Source: Pseudarthrobacter phenanthrenivorans (lineage in GTDB: Bacteria > Actinomycetota > Actinomycetes > Actinomycetales > Micrococcaceae). From it: a stretch of 64,000 nt of DNA. A model generated the notes under the pieces. It did not search any database. It was not told where the DNA came from and saw only the letters and a list, made by a program, of their open reading frames with translations. A program made the position numbers and the translations under genes. Shown piece after piece: positions 24,338 through 32,472 of the stretch (positions are counted from its first letter, which is position 1; every line of letters starts with the position of its first letter). The stretch lies in assembly GCF_000813845.1 (NCBI RefSeq), contig NZ_JWTB01000011.1:1-64000 (forward strand), read 5' to 3'.

Positions 24338-24657
24338 TGGATGGAACAGCCCTGCTGACCATCACGGTCCTGGCAGTGTTCGTCGGCTTCGAAGTGGTGT
24401 CCAAGGTTTCCAGCACCCTGCATACGCCGCTCATGTCCGGCGCCAACGCCATTCACGGGATCATCCTGGTGGGTGCCATCATCGTGGCCGGCCAGGCAGC
24501 CGACCCGTGGGTCCTGGCCGTGGCGCTGCTCGCCGTCGTCCTTGCCACCGCCAACCTGGTGGGCGGGTTCGTGGTGACGGACCGGATGCTGCACATGTTC
24601 CATGCCAAGCGGGACGTCGCCAAGGCCGGGCCCGGGCAGGGGGCGGGCAACAAATGA
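24337..24657 (+). CDS. pntAB: NAD(P) transhydrogenase subunit alpha, part 2 (membrane)
   Basis: A 106-residue membrane subunit with three hydrophobic segments (LLTITVLAVFVGFEVV, SGANAIHGIILVGAIIVAG, VLAVALLAVVLATANLVGGFVV) and the family motif VTDRMLHMFHAKR. It is the first part of the dII proton channel. ATG 24337 overlaps the pntAA stop, and its own stop overlaps the pntB start (ATGA), so the three genes are translationally coupled in the split-alpha arrangement. Confidence 0.94.
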   Translation: MDGTALLTITVLAVFVGFEVVSKVSSTLHTPLMSGANAIHGIILVGAIIVAGQAADPWVLAVALLAVVLATANLVGGFVVTDRMLHMFHAKRDVAKAGPGQGAGNK

Positions 24658-26027
24658 GTCTCCTGGCCCCGGTCTGGACGTCGCTGCTCTACCTCGCCGC
24701 GGCCGTCTGCTTCATCCTGGCGCTGCGGGGACTCAGCTCCCCGCGGACCGCCCGCCGCGGAAACCTGGTGGGCGCACTTGGCGCCCTGATCGCCGTCGCC
24801 ACCGTGTTTCTGTCCGCCCGGCTGGAGAACATCCCCTGGATCCTGGGCGCCATCGCCGTGGGATCAGTGGTGGCGGCACCCGTGGCCCGCCGCGTGAAAA
24901 TGACCCAGATGCCCCAGCTGGTGGCCCTGTTCAACGGCGTGGGCGGCGGTGCGGCAGCCCTGGTGGCCCTGCTGGAACTGGGCCATGCGGACAACCCCTG
25001 GGTGCGCGTTGCCGTCGTCTTCACGCTCCTGGTGGGCGCCGTTTCCTTTGCCGGCTCGGGCATCACCTTCGCCAAGCTGCAGGAACTCATGACCACCCGC
25101 CCGGTCGTGTTCCCCGGGCTTCCCGTGGTGATGGCCGTGGTCCTGCTGGCCGCGGTGGCCGCCGGTGTGGCCGTGGTCATCACCGGTTCGCTGCCGCTGG
25201 CCGTCCTGCTGCTTGCCCTGGGCCTTGCCGCCGGTGTCCTGCTGGTGCTGCCGGTGGGCGGCGCCGACGTGCCCATCGTCATCTCGCTGCTGAATGCCTT
25301 CACCGGCCTGGCCGTTGCGGCGTCCGGACTGGTGCTGGGCAACGTCCTGCTGGTGGTGGCAGGAACCCTGGTGGGGGCTTCTGGCACCATCCTGACCCGG
25401 GCCATGGCCGCGGCCATGGGCAGGAGCGTGGCGGGCATCCTGTTCGGGGCCTTCAGGGGAGGTTCGACGGCGGGATCCACCGCGGTGAGCGAACGTCCGG
25501 TCCGCTCGTCCTCAGCGGAGGACGTGGCGGTCCTGCTGGGCTACGCCCAGCGGGTGATCATCGTCCCGGGGTACGGACTCGCGGTGGCCCAGGGCCAGCA
25601 CACGGCCGCGGAACTGGCGCTGGCCCTGGAAGCCCGGGGGATCGAGGTGGATTTCGCCATCCATCCCGTCGCCGGGCGCATGCCGGGCCATATGAACGTC
25701 CTCCTGGCCGAGGCCAACGTGCCGTACGAATCACTGAAGGAGATGGGCGAGATCAACCCGGAGTTCAAGACCGCGGACGTGGCCCTGGTGGTGGGTGCCA
25801 ACGACGTGGTGAATCCGGCGGCGAAGACGTCCTCCGGTTCCCCTATTTTCGGGATGCCCATCCTGGAGGTCGCGGAGGCGCGGCAGGTGGTGTTCCTGAA
25901 ACGGTCCATGCGCCCGGGATTCGCCGGCATCGAAAACGACCTGCTGTATGAACCGCAGACCTCGCTGCTGTTTGGCGATGCCAAGGAATCCCTGGCCCAG
26001 GTGCTGGGCGCGGTGAAGGCCCTTTAG
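24654..26027 (+). CDS. pntB: NAD(P) transhydrogenase subunit beta
   Basis: A 457-residue subunit: about eight to nine membrane helices in the first 270 residues, then the NADP-binding dIII domain with VIIVPGYGLAVAQGQH (Rossmann loop), HPVAGRMPGHMNVLLAEANVPYE and VALVVGANDVVNPAA. Length is typical. ATG 24654 overlaps the pntAB stop. Together the three subunits form a complete transhydrogenase; nothing is missing or frameshifted. Confidence 0.95.
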   Translation: MSLLAPVWTSLLYLAAAVCFILALRGLSSPRTARRGNLVGALGALIAVATVFLSARLENIPWILGAIAVGSVVAAPVARRVKMTQMPQLVALFNGVGGGAAALVALLELGHADNPWVRVAVVFTLLVGAVSFAGSGITFAKLQELMTTRPVVFPGLPVVMAVVLLAAVAAGVAVVITGSLPLAVLLLALGLAAGVLLVLPVGGADVPIVISLLNAFTGLAVAASGLVLGNVLLVVAGTLVGASGTILTRAMAAAMGRSVAGILFGAFRGGSTAGSTAVSERPVRSSSAEDVAVLLGYAQRVIIVPGYGLAVAQGQHTAAELALALEARGIEVDFAIHPVAGRMPGHMNVLLAEANVPYESLKEMGEINPEFKTADVALVVGANDVVNPAAKTSSGSPIFGMPILEVAEARQVVFLKRSMRPGFAGIENDLLYEPQTSLLFGDAKESLAQVLGAVKAL

Positions 26028-26099
26028 GCGCGGTACGGGCCCGCCGCCGGGTTACCCTTCTTTCAGAAGCTTGCTTTCCATCCGCCATCAGAGGACGCC

Positions 26100-27020
26100 A
26101 TGACTGACACCAGCTCCACTTCACCCAAGCGCGCCGCCATCATCGTCAACCCCGCCAAGCCGGTGGACATCGACGTGCGCGGCCTGGTGGCCAAGCACTG
26201 CGTGGAAAACGGCTGGGGCGAGGCCATCTGGCTGGAAACCACCAAGGAGGATCCCGGCGTCGGCCAGGCGAAGGAGGCGCTCGCGCAGGGCGCGGACATC
26301 GTGATCGCTGCCGGCGGTGACGGCACCGTGCGGTGCGTCGCCGAGGTCCTGGCCGGCGGCGACACCCCCATGGGCCTGCTGCCCCTGGGGACCGGGAACC
26401 TGCTGGCCCGCAACCTCGGCATGGACGTGACCGACTACGACGGCGCCATGGCCGGGGCGCTGATCGGCGCCGAGCGGAAGATCGACGTGGTCCGGGCCCG
26501 GCGCAGCGACCCGGACCAGGAGCAGCTGTTCCTGGTCATGGCCGGCATGGGCTACGACGCCACCATCATGGCCGACACCAACGAGGACCTGAAGGACAAG
26601 GTGGGCTGGCTGGCCTACGTGGACGCCGGCATCCGTAACCTGCCCGGCAAGCCCGTCAAGGCAACCGTGGTGATCGACGGCAAATCCGTGGTGCACCGCG
26701 GCGTCCGCAGCGTCATGGTGGGCAACTGCGGCAAGGTCCAGGGTGGCCTGGAAATCTTCCCCGACGCCAAGGTGGATGACGGGCTGCTGGACATTGCCGT
26801 GCTGGCCCCCCACCACGGCAAGCTGGGCTGGCTCTCCGTGGTGGCGGGCATGATCGGCAGGGGCCGGGGCAAGGACACCGCCGTGGAGTACTTCCAGGGC
26901 AAGACCGTGGAGATCACTCTGGAGCACAAGGACGACTACCAGCTGGACGGCGACCACGAGGGCCAGGGCAAGCACGTGCTCATGACCATGGAGCCCGGAG
27001 CCCTCACCCTGCGGATGTAG
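26100..27020 (+). CDS. diacylglycerol kinase-family lipid kinase
   Basis: A 306-residue DagK/YegS-type protein with IIVNPAK near the start, the nucleotide motif AAGGDGTVRCVAEVL, PLGTGNLLARNLGM, and the C-terminal beta-sandwich ending near LDGDHEGQG. It phosphorylates a lipid such as diacylglycerol at the membrane inner face; the exact lipid cannot be read from sequence. GAGGA lies a few bases before ATG 26100. It sits 72 bases after pntB with no obvious link, and is convergent with the next gene through a terminator hairpin. Confidence 0.85.
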   Translation: MTDTSSTSPKRAAIIVNPAKPVDIDVRGLVAKHCVENGWGEAIWLETTKEDPGVGQAKEALAQGADIVIAAGGDGTVRCVAEVLAGGDTPMGLLPLGTGNLLARNLGMDVTDYDGAMAGALIGAERKIDVVRARRSDPDQEQLFLVMAGMGYDATIMADTNEDLKDKVGWLAYVDAGIRNLPGKPVKATVVIDGKSVVHRGVRSVMVGNCGKVQGGLEIFPDAKVDDGLLDIAVLAPHHGKLGWLSVVAGMIGRGRGKDTAVEYFQGKTVEITLEHKDDYQLDGDHEGQGKHVLMTMEPGALTLRM

Positions 27021-27030
27021 GGTCCTGCGG

Positions 27031-27058
27031 AGCCGGCCCCGCCGGGGCAGGGCCGGCT
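27031..27058. terminator. hairpin between the lipid kinase and the minus-strand catabolic operon
   Basis: Perfect 9-bp arms AGCCGGCCC and GGGCCGGCT around a 10-base loop. The right arm includes two bases of the minus-strand gene's stop codon, so it can serve both convergent transcripts. No T-run. Confidence 0.6.
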
Positions 27059-27782
27059 ACGCCAGGAGCCTGCCCCACCGCGGTTCCAGCAGCGGCGCGC
27101 CTGCCAGTTTCAGCGCGTGCCAGAGGGTGACCGCCACGGAATCCAGCACCGGCACCCCGGACATCTGCTCAATCTCAGCGGTGATGTTTGCGCCGTAAAG
27201 GTTGGTGCACAGGTATACCAGGGCGTCGGGGGACGCGGCGGCCAGTTCCAGGGACCCGGGCCGCATCTCGTCGTCCGTGACGCGGGCAAAGGACTCGTTG
27301 TCGCTCAGGCCCAGCGCCCGGTGGTCCAGCGTCTTGATGCCCTCCCGCCCGTACGATTCGATTATTTGGCGGTTTACGTCGGCGGTGTAGGGCGTGAAGA
27401 GGCCGATCCGTTCGGTACCGAAGGTCCGGAAAGCCTCGAGGTAGGCAAGGGTGGAGGTGGTGGCGGGGATGCCGGTGGCGCCGGTGATGTCGCCGGCCAG
27501 CTCCCGGTCATGGGCCGAACCGAGCCATGAACCCGATGTCCCGTTCCAGGCGATGACGTCGACGTCCGCCGTCGCCAGCAGCTGTGCGGCGGCGCGCATG
27601 ACGGCCGGCTCAAACTGCCGGTCAGAGGAGTCGTCCAGTGCGATCCGGGTGACCGGGATGCGGGTGAAGTGCACCGTGACGTCGGTGCGGCCGCCAAGGA
27701 TGCGGTACGTCTGGGGTTCCAGGCAGGTATTGGAGGACGGCACGATCATGCCGATCCTGCGGGGGCGTGAAGTGGCAGGCAT
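27057..27782 (-). CDS. maleate isomerase/arylmalonate decarboxylase-like protein (Asp/Glu racemase superfamily)
   Basis: A 241-residue protein with the N-terminal loop IGMIVPSSNTCLE typical of maleate cis-trans isomerases and arylmalonate decarboxylase. The second-half Cys is present (VYLCTNLYG, Cys192). At the first-half catalytic position the motif is AWNGTSGSW: Asn80 stands where maleate isomerase has Cys, so only one of the two catalytic cysteines remains, as in arylmalonate decarboxylase. The reaction is therefore uncertain. It is the last gene of the minus-strand run with the amidohydrolase, 8 bases downstream of it. Confidence 0.75.
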   Translation of the reverse strand: MPATSRPRRIGMIVPSSNTCLEPQTYRILGGRTDVTVHFTRIPVTRIALDDSSDRQFEPAVMRAAAQLLATADVDVIAWNGTSGSWLGSAHDRELAGDITGATGIPATTSTLAYLEAFRTFGTERIGLFTPYTADVNRQIIESYGREGIKTLDHRALGLSDNESFARVTDDEMRPGSLELAAASPDALVYLCTNLYGANITAEIEQMSGVPVLDSVAVTLWHALKLAGAPLLEPRWGRLLA

Positions 27783-27790
27783 GGGGGCTC

Positions 27791-29218
27791 CTAGGCGAGG
27801 GCGGCGGGCAGGTGGGCGGCTTCGGGGACGGTCTGGTGCTGCCGGAAGCCGTTGCGGTGGATGAAGCGGCCGGCGGCGCCGGGGTCGTGGAAGCCGTCCG
27901 CGTCCAGGACCACGCTGCCGTTGGAAACCACGACGGCGGGCCAGCCCGTGAGTGCCTTCCCGTCGAAGGGTGAGAAGTCCGTGCCCATGTGCAGGGCTGC
28001 GCCGTTCACCATGCGTTCCTCGGCGGGATCGAAAACCACCAGGTCGGCGTCGAACCCTTCGGCGATGCGGCCCTTGCCGGGGACGGCGTTGATCCGTGCG
28101 GGTTCGGCGGCGAAGGCGCTGACGAACTGCTCAACGGTGGCGCCGGCGGACGTCATCGCCGTGAAGGTGACCGGCATGCGCGTCTCCACGCCAGGGAGCC
28201 CGTGCGGCATGGCGCGGACGTCATCGGTGCGCTCCCGCTTCTGTGACAGGTCGTAGCAGGAATGGTCGGAGGACATGGTGCGGATGGCGCCGGACACCAG
28301 CCGCTCCTTGAGGGCGGCCACGGTTTCCGCGCTGCGCATGGGCGGGCAGCAGGCGAACCACTCCGGGAACGTGGAGGCGTACACGGAGTCGTCCAGGGTG
28401 ACGTAGTGCGGGCAGGTCTCGGAGTAGGCATCAAAGCCGCGCTCCCGGGCCTGCGACACCAGGTCCACGGCGCCGGCGGTGGATTGGTGGACGAAATAGA
28501 CTGGCGCGCCCGTGTATTCGGCCATCGCCAGGGTTTCCTTCACGGAAATTTCCTCGGCCAGCTCCGGCCGGGTCCGGTGCAGGTGCCCGATGCCGATGCG
28601 GCCGTCCTGTGCGTGCTGTTCGGTGCAGTCGGCAATGATGGGGTCGTGCTCTGCATGGATGTACGTGAGGCCGTCCAGCCGGACCATTTCCCGCATGACC
28701 TTGAGGATGGTGTCGCCGTCAGCCATGGTGGTCCCGCGGTTGGTGGTGTACATCTTCACCGAGCGGACGCCCTCCGCGGCCAACTGTTCGAGCTGCCAGG
28801 GCACCGTTTCGTCCCAGCTGACCACGGCACCGTGGAGGGCAACATCGCAGCGGGACGCGGTGGCGAGTTCCTTCTTGTTTAGGACCGCCGCCAGCGGGGT
28901 TTCCTGGGCGTCGCGGGGAATTCCGAAGTCGATGATGGTGGTGGTGCCGCCCCACAGCGCTGCCGTGGAGGTGGTGCGGTAGTCGTCCAGGGTCCGGAAG
29001 CGTCCCGTTACCTGCGCCACGTGGCAGTGGCCGTCCACGCCGCCGGGGATCACGAGCTTTCCGGTGGCGTCAATGCTGCGGGCCGCCGCGGGGACCGGAC
29101 GGGCGGCGTCGACGAGGGCGGCGATCTTTCCTTCGTGCACCACGATGTGGGCTTCCTGCCGGCCGGTGCTGTTGACGACGGTGGCGTTGGCTATGACGAG
29201 GTCTGGCTGGTGGGACAT
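27791..29218 (-). CDS. cyclic amidohydrolase (dihydropyrimidinase/hydantoinase/allantoinase family)
   Basis: A 475-residue metal-dependent amidohydrolase. The metal site is readable: GGVDGHCH (His64, His66), the bridging Lys in VKMYTT (Lys155), IHAEH (His188 region), and SSDHS near the end of the barrel. Such enzymes open hydantoin, dihydropyrimidine or allantoin rings at the amide bond. The DGHCH form (Cys between the His residues) differs from the usual DxHTH of hydantoinases, so the substrate is left open. Neighbours are racemase-like and decarboxylase-like genes plus a transporter, consistent with use of an imported cyclic amide. No N-carbamoylase is adjacent. Confidence 0.85.
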   Translation of the reverse strand: MSHQPDLVIANATVVNSTGRQEAHIVVHEGKIAALVDAARPVPAAARSIDATGKLVIPGGVDGHCHVAQVTGRFRTLDDYRTTSTAALWGGTTTIIDFGIPRDAQETPLAAVLNKKELATASRCDVALHGAVVSWDETVPWQLEQLAAEGVRSVKMYTTNRGTTMADGDTILKVMREMVRLDGLTYIHAEHDPIIADCTEQHAQDGRIGIGHLHRTRPELAEEISVKETLAMAEYTGAPVYFVHQSTAGAVDLVSQARERGFDAYSETCPHYVTLDDSVYASTFPEWFACCPPMRSAETVAALKERLVSGAIRTMSSDHSCYDLSQKRERTDDVRAMPHGLPGVETRMPVTFTAMTSAGATVEQFVSAFAAEPARINAVPGKGRIAEGFDADLVVFDPAEERMVNGAALHMGTDFSPFDGKALTGWPAVVVSNGSVVLDADGFHDPGAAGRFIHRNGFRQHQTVPEAAHLPAALA

Positions 29219-29248
29219 CGGTGTCCTCCTTGGAATGGTGAAGTGTGT

Positions 29249-30037
29249 TTAGGCGGCGGGCTGCGGGGTTTCGGCGTGCTCCTGGCGGGCGGCGAGGGCC
29301 GCGTCCAGGTTGCCGGACAGGCCCTTGCGGTCCTTTGGCGGGGGAGGGGCGAAAGCGCCCGCGCGGTGCTGCCCCGACTGCAGCGCTGCCACGGCTTCGG
29401 CCATGCGGATGCCGGCGGAGATGCCGTCGACGACGGGCACGGGGATCTGTCCGTTGAGTTCGCGGGCCAGTCCTGCCAGCGGGGCGCCGGCGAGGATTAC
29501 GACGTCGGCGCCGTCCTCTGCCACGGCCTGCCGGCTCAGTGCCAGCAGGGTTTCCCGGAAGTCCTCCTGGACGGAGGCTATCCCGGTGAGGGCGTCCTTA
29601 ATGGAGCGGATGGAGGCAAGCCTGCCGGCCAGGCCGAACTGCTCGACGCAGTCGCGGTACCAGGGCTTGATCCGGTCCGAGATGGCAATGATGGAGAACC
29701 GGTGGCCTTGCAGCGCGGCTGCGCACAGGGCTGCCTCGGTGATGCCGATGACGGGCACCCCGGCCAGTTCCTTGAGGGCCGGCATGCCGGGATCACCGAA
29801 GGCGGCCACCACAACGGCATCCACGGGATCAGCTCCCGGTTGGGTATGTTCGGCGATGATCTCGGCCACGGCGCCGGCGGCGATCAGGGATTCGAAGCGG
29901 GTTTCGATGTATTCCACGCCGTGGCCGGCGGTCCGGACCAGCAGTTCGGTGCCGTGGGAGGCGGAACGGATTGCCTCGGATTCGATCAGCGCCGTGACAT
30001 CTGCGCTGATGTTGGGGTTGATGACCAGGAGTTTCAT
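29249..30037 (-). CDS. hydantoin racemase-like protein lacking both catalytic cysteines
   Basis: A 262-residue Asp/Glu-hydantoin racemase family protein, MKLLVINPNIS at the N-terminus. The two halves carry VVVAAFGDPG and VVILAGAPLAG, where hydantoin racemases have ACFGDPG and LGCAPLAG-type motifs: Ala79 and Gly184 replace the catalytic Cys pair. It therefore should not work by the standard two-cysteine proton exchange. A proline-rich C-terminal tail (about 228-262, including APPPPPKDRKG) is unusual. Its ATG overlaps the GntR stop by 4 bases, so it is coupled to the regulator. Confidence 0.8.
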   Translation of the reverse strand: MKLLVINPNISADVTALIESEAIRSASHGTELLVRTAGHGVEYIETRFESLIAAGAVAEIIAEHTQPGADPVDAVVVAAFGDPGMPALKELAGVPVIGITEAALCAAALQGHRFSIIAISDRIKPWYRDCVEQFGLAGRLASIRSIKDALTGIASVQEDFRETLLALSRQAVAEDGADVVILAGAPLAGLARELNGQIPVPVVDGISAGIRMAEAVAALQSGQHRAGAFAPPPPKDRKGLSGNLDAALAARQEHAETPQPAA

Positions 30038-30717
30038 TTTCTCTTCCGGTGGAATTCTGGTTCGGTCTTCTGGAAGTCCTCGGGGAACTGGTCCCGGTAC
30101 TTTCCGATGTGGGATGCGGACTGGGCAGCGGCCCGGTCCGGGTCGCCGCTGGCGATGGCGGCGTAGAGTTCGCGGTGTTCCTGGATGAGTTCCGGCAGGT
30201 CGCTGACGTGCCGGAACAGCCAGTGCATCCGGCCCTGGAGGGGCTCCAGGGCGGACTTAAGGAAGTTGTTGTCAGCGATGGCGGTGATGGCGTCGTGGAA
30301 TTCGCTGTTGGCCCGGTGGGCCTCCATGACGGAACCTTTGGCCAGGAAGGCCTCGGCGTTGTCCAGCAGGCCCTTGAGGTAGGAGAGGTCGTCCTTGGTG
30401 GCGCGCCTGGCGGCGAGCCGGCAGGCGAGGACCTCGAGCGACTGGCGGACATCGAAGAGGTCCTCGACGTCTTTGGCGCTAAGGCTGCTCACCTCGGCCC
30501 CGCGGGCACCACGGTCGCTGATCAGGCCCTCCTGGCGGAGCATCCGCAGGGCCTCGCGGACCGGCAGCCGGGACACGGAAAACTCGGCTGCCAGGTCACG
30601 TTCCACCAGCCGCGTGCCGGGAGCATAGTGTCCTTCGAAAATCCGGGTGCGGAGGGTGTCCCGGACAGTCTCGCGGAGGGGGCGGTCCTTGTCCTGGGTC
30701 TCTTCTGCGGTCAGCAT
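30034..30717 (-). CDS. GntR-family regulator, FCD type
   Basis: A 227-residue FadR-subfamily regulator: winged helix in residues 15-80 (RETVRDTLRTRIFEGHYAPGTRLVERDLAAEFSVSRLPVREALRMLRQEGLI) and an all-helical FCD ligand-binding domain with the metal-ligand pattern VRQSLEVLACRLAAR, NSEFHDAI and H in EHRELYAAIASGD. Such proteins usually repress a catabolic operon until an acid or amide substrate binds. It lies second in the minus-strand run after the MFS transporter (79 bases) and is coupled to the racemase-like gene. The three GGATCC palindromes upstream of the transporter are its likely targets. Confidence 0.85.
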   Translation of the reverse strand: MLTAEETQDKDRPLRETVRDTLRTRIFEGHYAPGTRLVERDLAAEFSVSRLPVREALRMLRQEGLISDRGARGAEVSSLSAKDVEDLFDVRQSLEVLACRLAARRATKDDLSYLKGLLDNAEAFLAKGSVMEAHRANSEFHDAITAIADNNFLKSALEPLQGRMHWLFRHVSDLPELIQEHRELYAAIASGDPDRAAAQSASHIGKYRDQFPEDFQKTEPEFHRKRK

Positions 30718-30796
30718 GATGCTCCATTCGGATTTTGTGCGGGCACTGCTCCCGGCTGCAGGGGCAGTGGTTGCAGGTTTCCCTGCGAGGGTCAGC

Positions 30797-32155
30797 TTAG
30801 ACAGGAAGCCGCTTGTTGTAGTTCAGGGTGAGCACTGATGCGCCCATGATCACCGCGGAACCTACGAAGTACAGCAGCGCCCAGGTGTAGGAACCGGTGG
30901 CACCCACGATCAGGCCGACCACGATCGGGGTGACGAAGCCGGAAATGTTGCCGCTGAGGTTCATGGCCCCGCCCAGGACGCCGGCGTTGGTGCGGCCGCC
31001 CAGGATGGACGGGATGCTCCAGAACAGGCCCACCCAGCGCAGGAAGAACAGGACCAGCGAGAGCAGGACCACGGCGGTGGTGGCATCAGGGACCACAGTG
31101 ACGCCCACCAGGCCGCCGATGACCACGGCGCTGGAGATACCCAGGAGGGTGCGCATGACCAGGTTGGCGGAGGCGCCGGAGGCGCGCCACTTATCGGCGA
31201 TGGTGCCGCCGATGATTTCGCCGACGAACCCGGCACCGAAGATCACCAGCGTGGACCAGCCGATGGTTTTCAGGTCGAAGCCCTTGGCCTGGGCCAGGTA
31301 CAGCGGGCCCCAGGTCAACAGGCCATAAAAGACGCCGTTGAAGCCCAGCCAGCCCAGGCACATGGCCCAGAAGGAGCGGAATTTGAGGTAGGGAAGCAGG
31401 CCGCGCCTACCCTTGCTGCCATCCACGGCAGCCTCTGCGTCCTCGGCAGCGTGCGATGCTTCGATGTAGGCGGCTTCGGCGTCGTTGACGCCGCGGTGCT
31501 GGCGGGGATTGTCCCGGACGTACCACCAGACGGCCAGGCCCATGAGGACGGTGGCGGCACCGGCGATGACGAAGGCCCAGCGCCAGCTGCCGGTGGAGGC
31601 AATGAGGCCGGCAATGATGATGCCGCCCAGGCCGGCGCCGAGGGGTGCGCCGGCGTCCAGGATGGTGGCGCCGCGGCCGCGTTCTGACTTGTGCATCCAG
31701 ATGGCGTTGAGCTTGCCGCCTGCCGGCATCACGCCGGCCTCGGTCACGCCGATTCCGAGCCGGGCGATGAACATGCTGAGGAACCCTCCTGCCATGCCGG
31801 AGGCCGCTGTGGCGGCGCCCCAGCCGATGCAGGAGGCGGTCATGACCTTGCGTGGACCGAATTTGTCGATCAGCCAGCCCACGGGCACCTGCATCAGGGC
31901 GTAGGTCCAGAAGAACGCCGAGAGCAGCAGGCCCACCAGTTCGGGAGCGAGGTTGAATTCCTTCTGGATGATGGGCAGCGCGACGGAAATGGAGCCGCGG
32001 TCGATGTAGTTGACGGAGACCAGGACCAGGAGCAGCAGGAAGAGCTTCCAGCGGACGGCAGTGCGCCGTTGCGTGCCGCCCTTTCCGGATTGTTCCGTGG
32101 TCTGGGGTGCGGCCTCGTCGGACGTGGCCGTTGTTTCGGCGTTTGGGATGGACAC
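30797..32155 (-). CDS. MFS transporter, anion:cation symporter (ACS) type
   Basis: A 452-residue permease with 12 predicted helices: WKLFLLLLVLVSVNYIDRGSISVALP at helix 1, VGWLIDKFGPRKVM between 2 and 3, a charged central loop around residues 235-265, and FGAGFVGEIIGGTIADKW in the second half. The ACS family imports organic anions such as glucarate, allantoate, tartrate or phthalate. GTG 32155 is chosen for AAGGAGA five bases upstream; earlier in-frame codons lack SD. It leads the run transporter-GntR-racemase-amidohydrolase-isomerase, so it probably imports the operon's substrate. Confidence 0.83.
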   Translation of the reverse strand: MSIPNAETTATSDEAAPQTTEQSGKGGTQRRTAVRWKLFLLLLVLVSVNYIDRGSISVALPIIQKEFNLAPELVGLLLSAFFWTYALMQVPVGWLIDKFGPRKVMTASCIGWGAATAASGMAGGFLSMFIARLGIGVTEAGVMPAGGKLNAIWMHKSERGRGATILDAGAPLGAGLGGIIIAGLIASTGSWRWAFVIAGAATVLMGLAVWWYVRDNPRQHRGVNDAEAAYIEASHAAEDAEAAVDGSKGRRGLLPYLKFRSFWAMCLGWLGFNGVFYGLLTWGPLYLAQAKGFDLKTIGWSTLVIFGAGFVGEIIGGTIADKWRASGASANLVMRTLLGISSAVVIGGLVGVTVVPDATTAVVLLSLVLFFLRWVGLFWSIPSILGGRTNAGVLGGAMNLSGNISGFVTPIVVGLIVGATGSYTWALLYFVGSAVIMGASVLTLNYNKRLPV

Positions 32156-32273
32156 AGCTTCTCCTTCACGGGGAAGTTTGCGGATGGGGGAGGGTGGGAA
32201 CGTGCGTGAAGCGTGCCGGCAGGAGTCGATCCCTGCCGGCCGGGGAGGCGCTGGACGATCCGGAGCATCCAAC

Positions 32274-32309
32274 GGATCCCGTTTTGGGATCCCACTTTGG
32301 GATCCCAAA
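32274..32309. promoter_or_regulatory. three GGATCC-centred palindromes at 13-bp pitch (probable GntR operator array)
   Basis: Centres fall at 32276.5, 32289.5 and 32302.5. The third is a perfect 14-bp palindrome TTTGGGATCCCAAA (32296-32309), the second is TGGGATCCCA (32285-32294), the first keeps only the GGATCC core. The array lies 119 bases upstream of the MFS GTG. The rest of 32156-32472 holds a leader and the HPP-gene promoter region, with no further gene seen. Confidence 0.65.
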
Positions 32310-32472
32310 ATCAAAGGTAGGAGTGACTCGCGCCACTGTCAAGGACTTTTCCCGATCGACCCGTCCGGAGGGGTTTCGGACCGATTGTGACAGCTGTCCG
32401 GGGGGTAATGGCCAAATAGCGGCGGCGGAACGACCGATCGTCGACTCACTAATGGGCCGGAAAGGAACCGCA

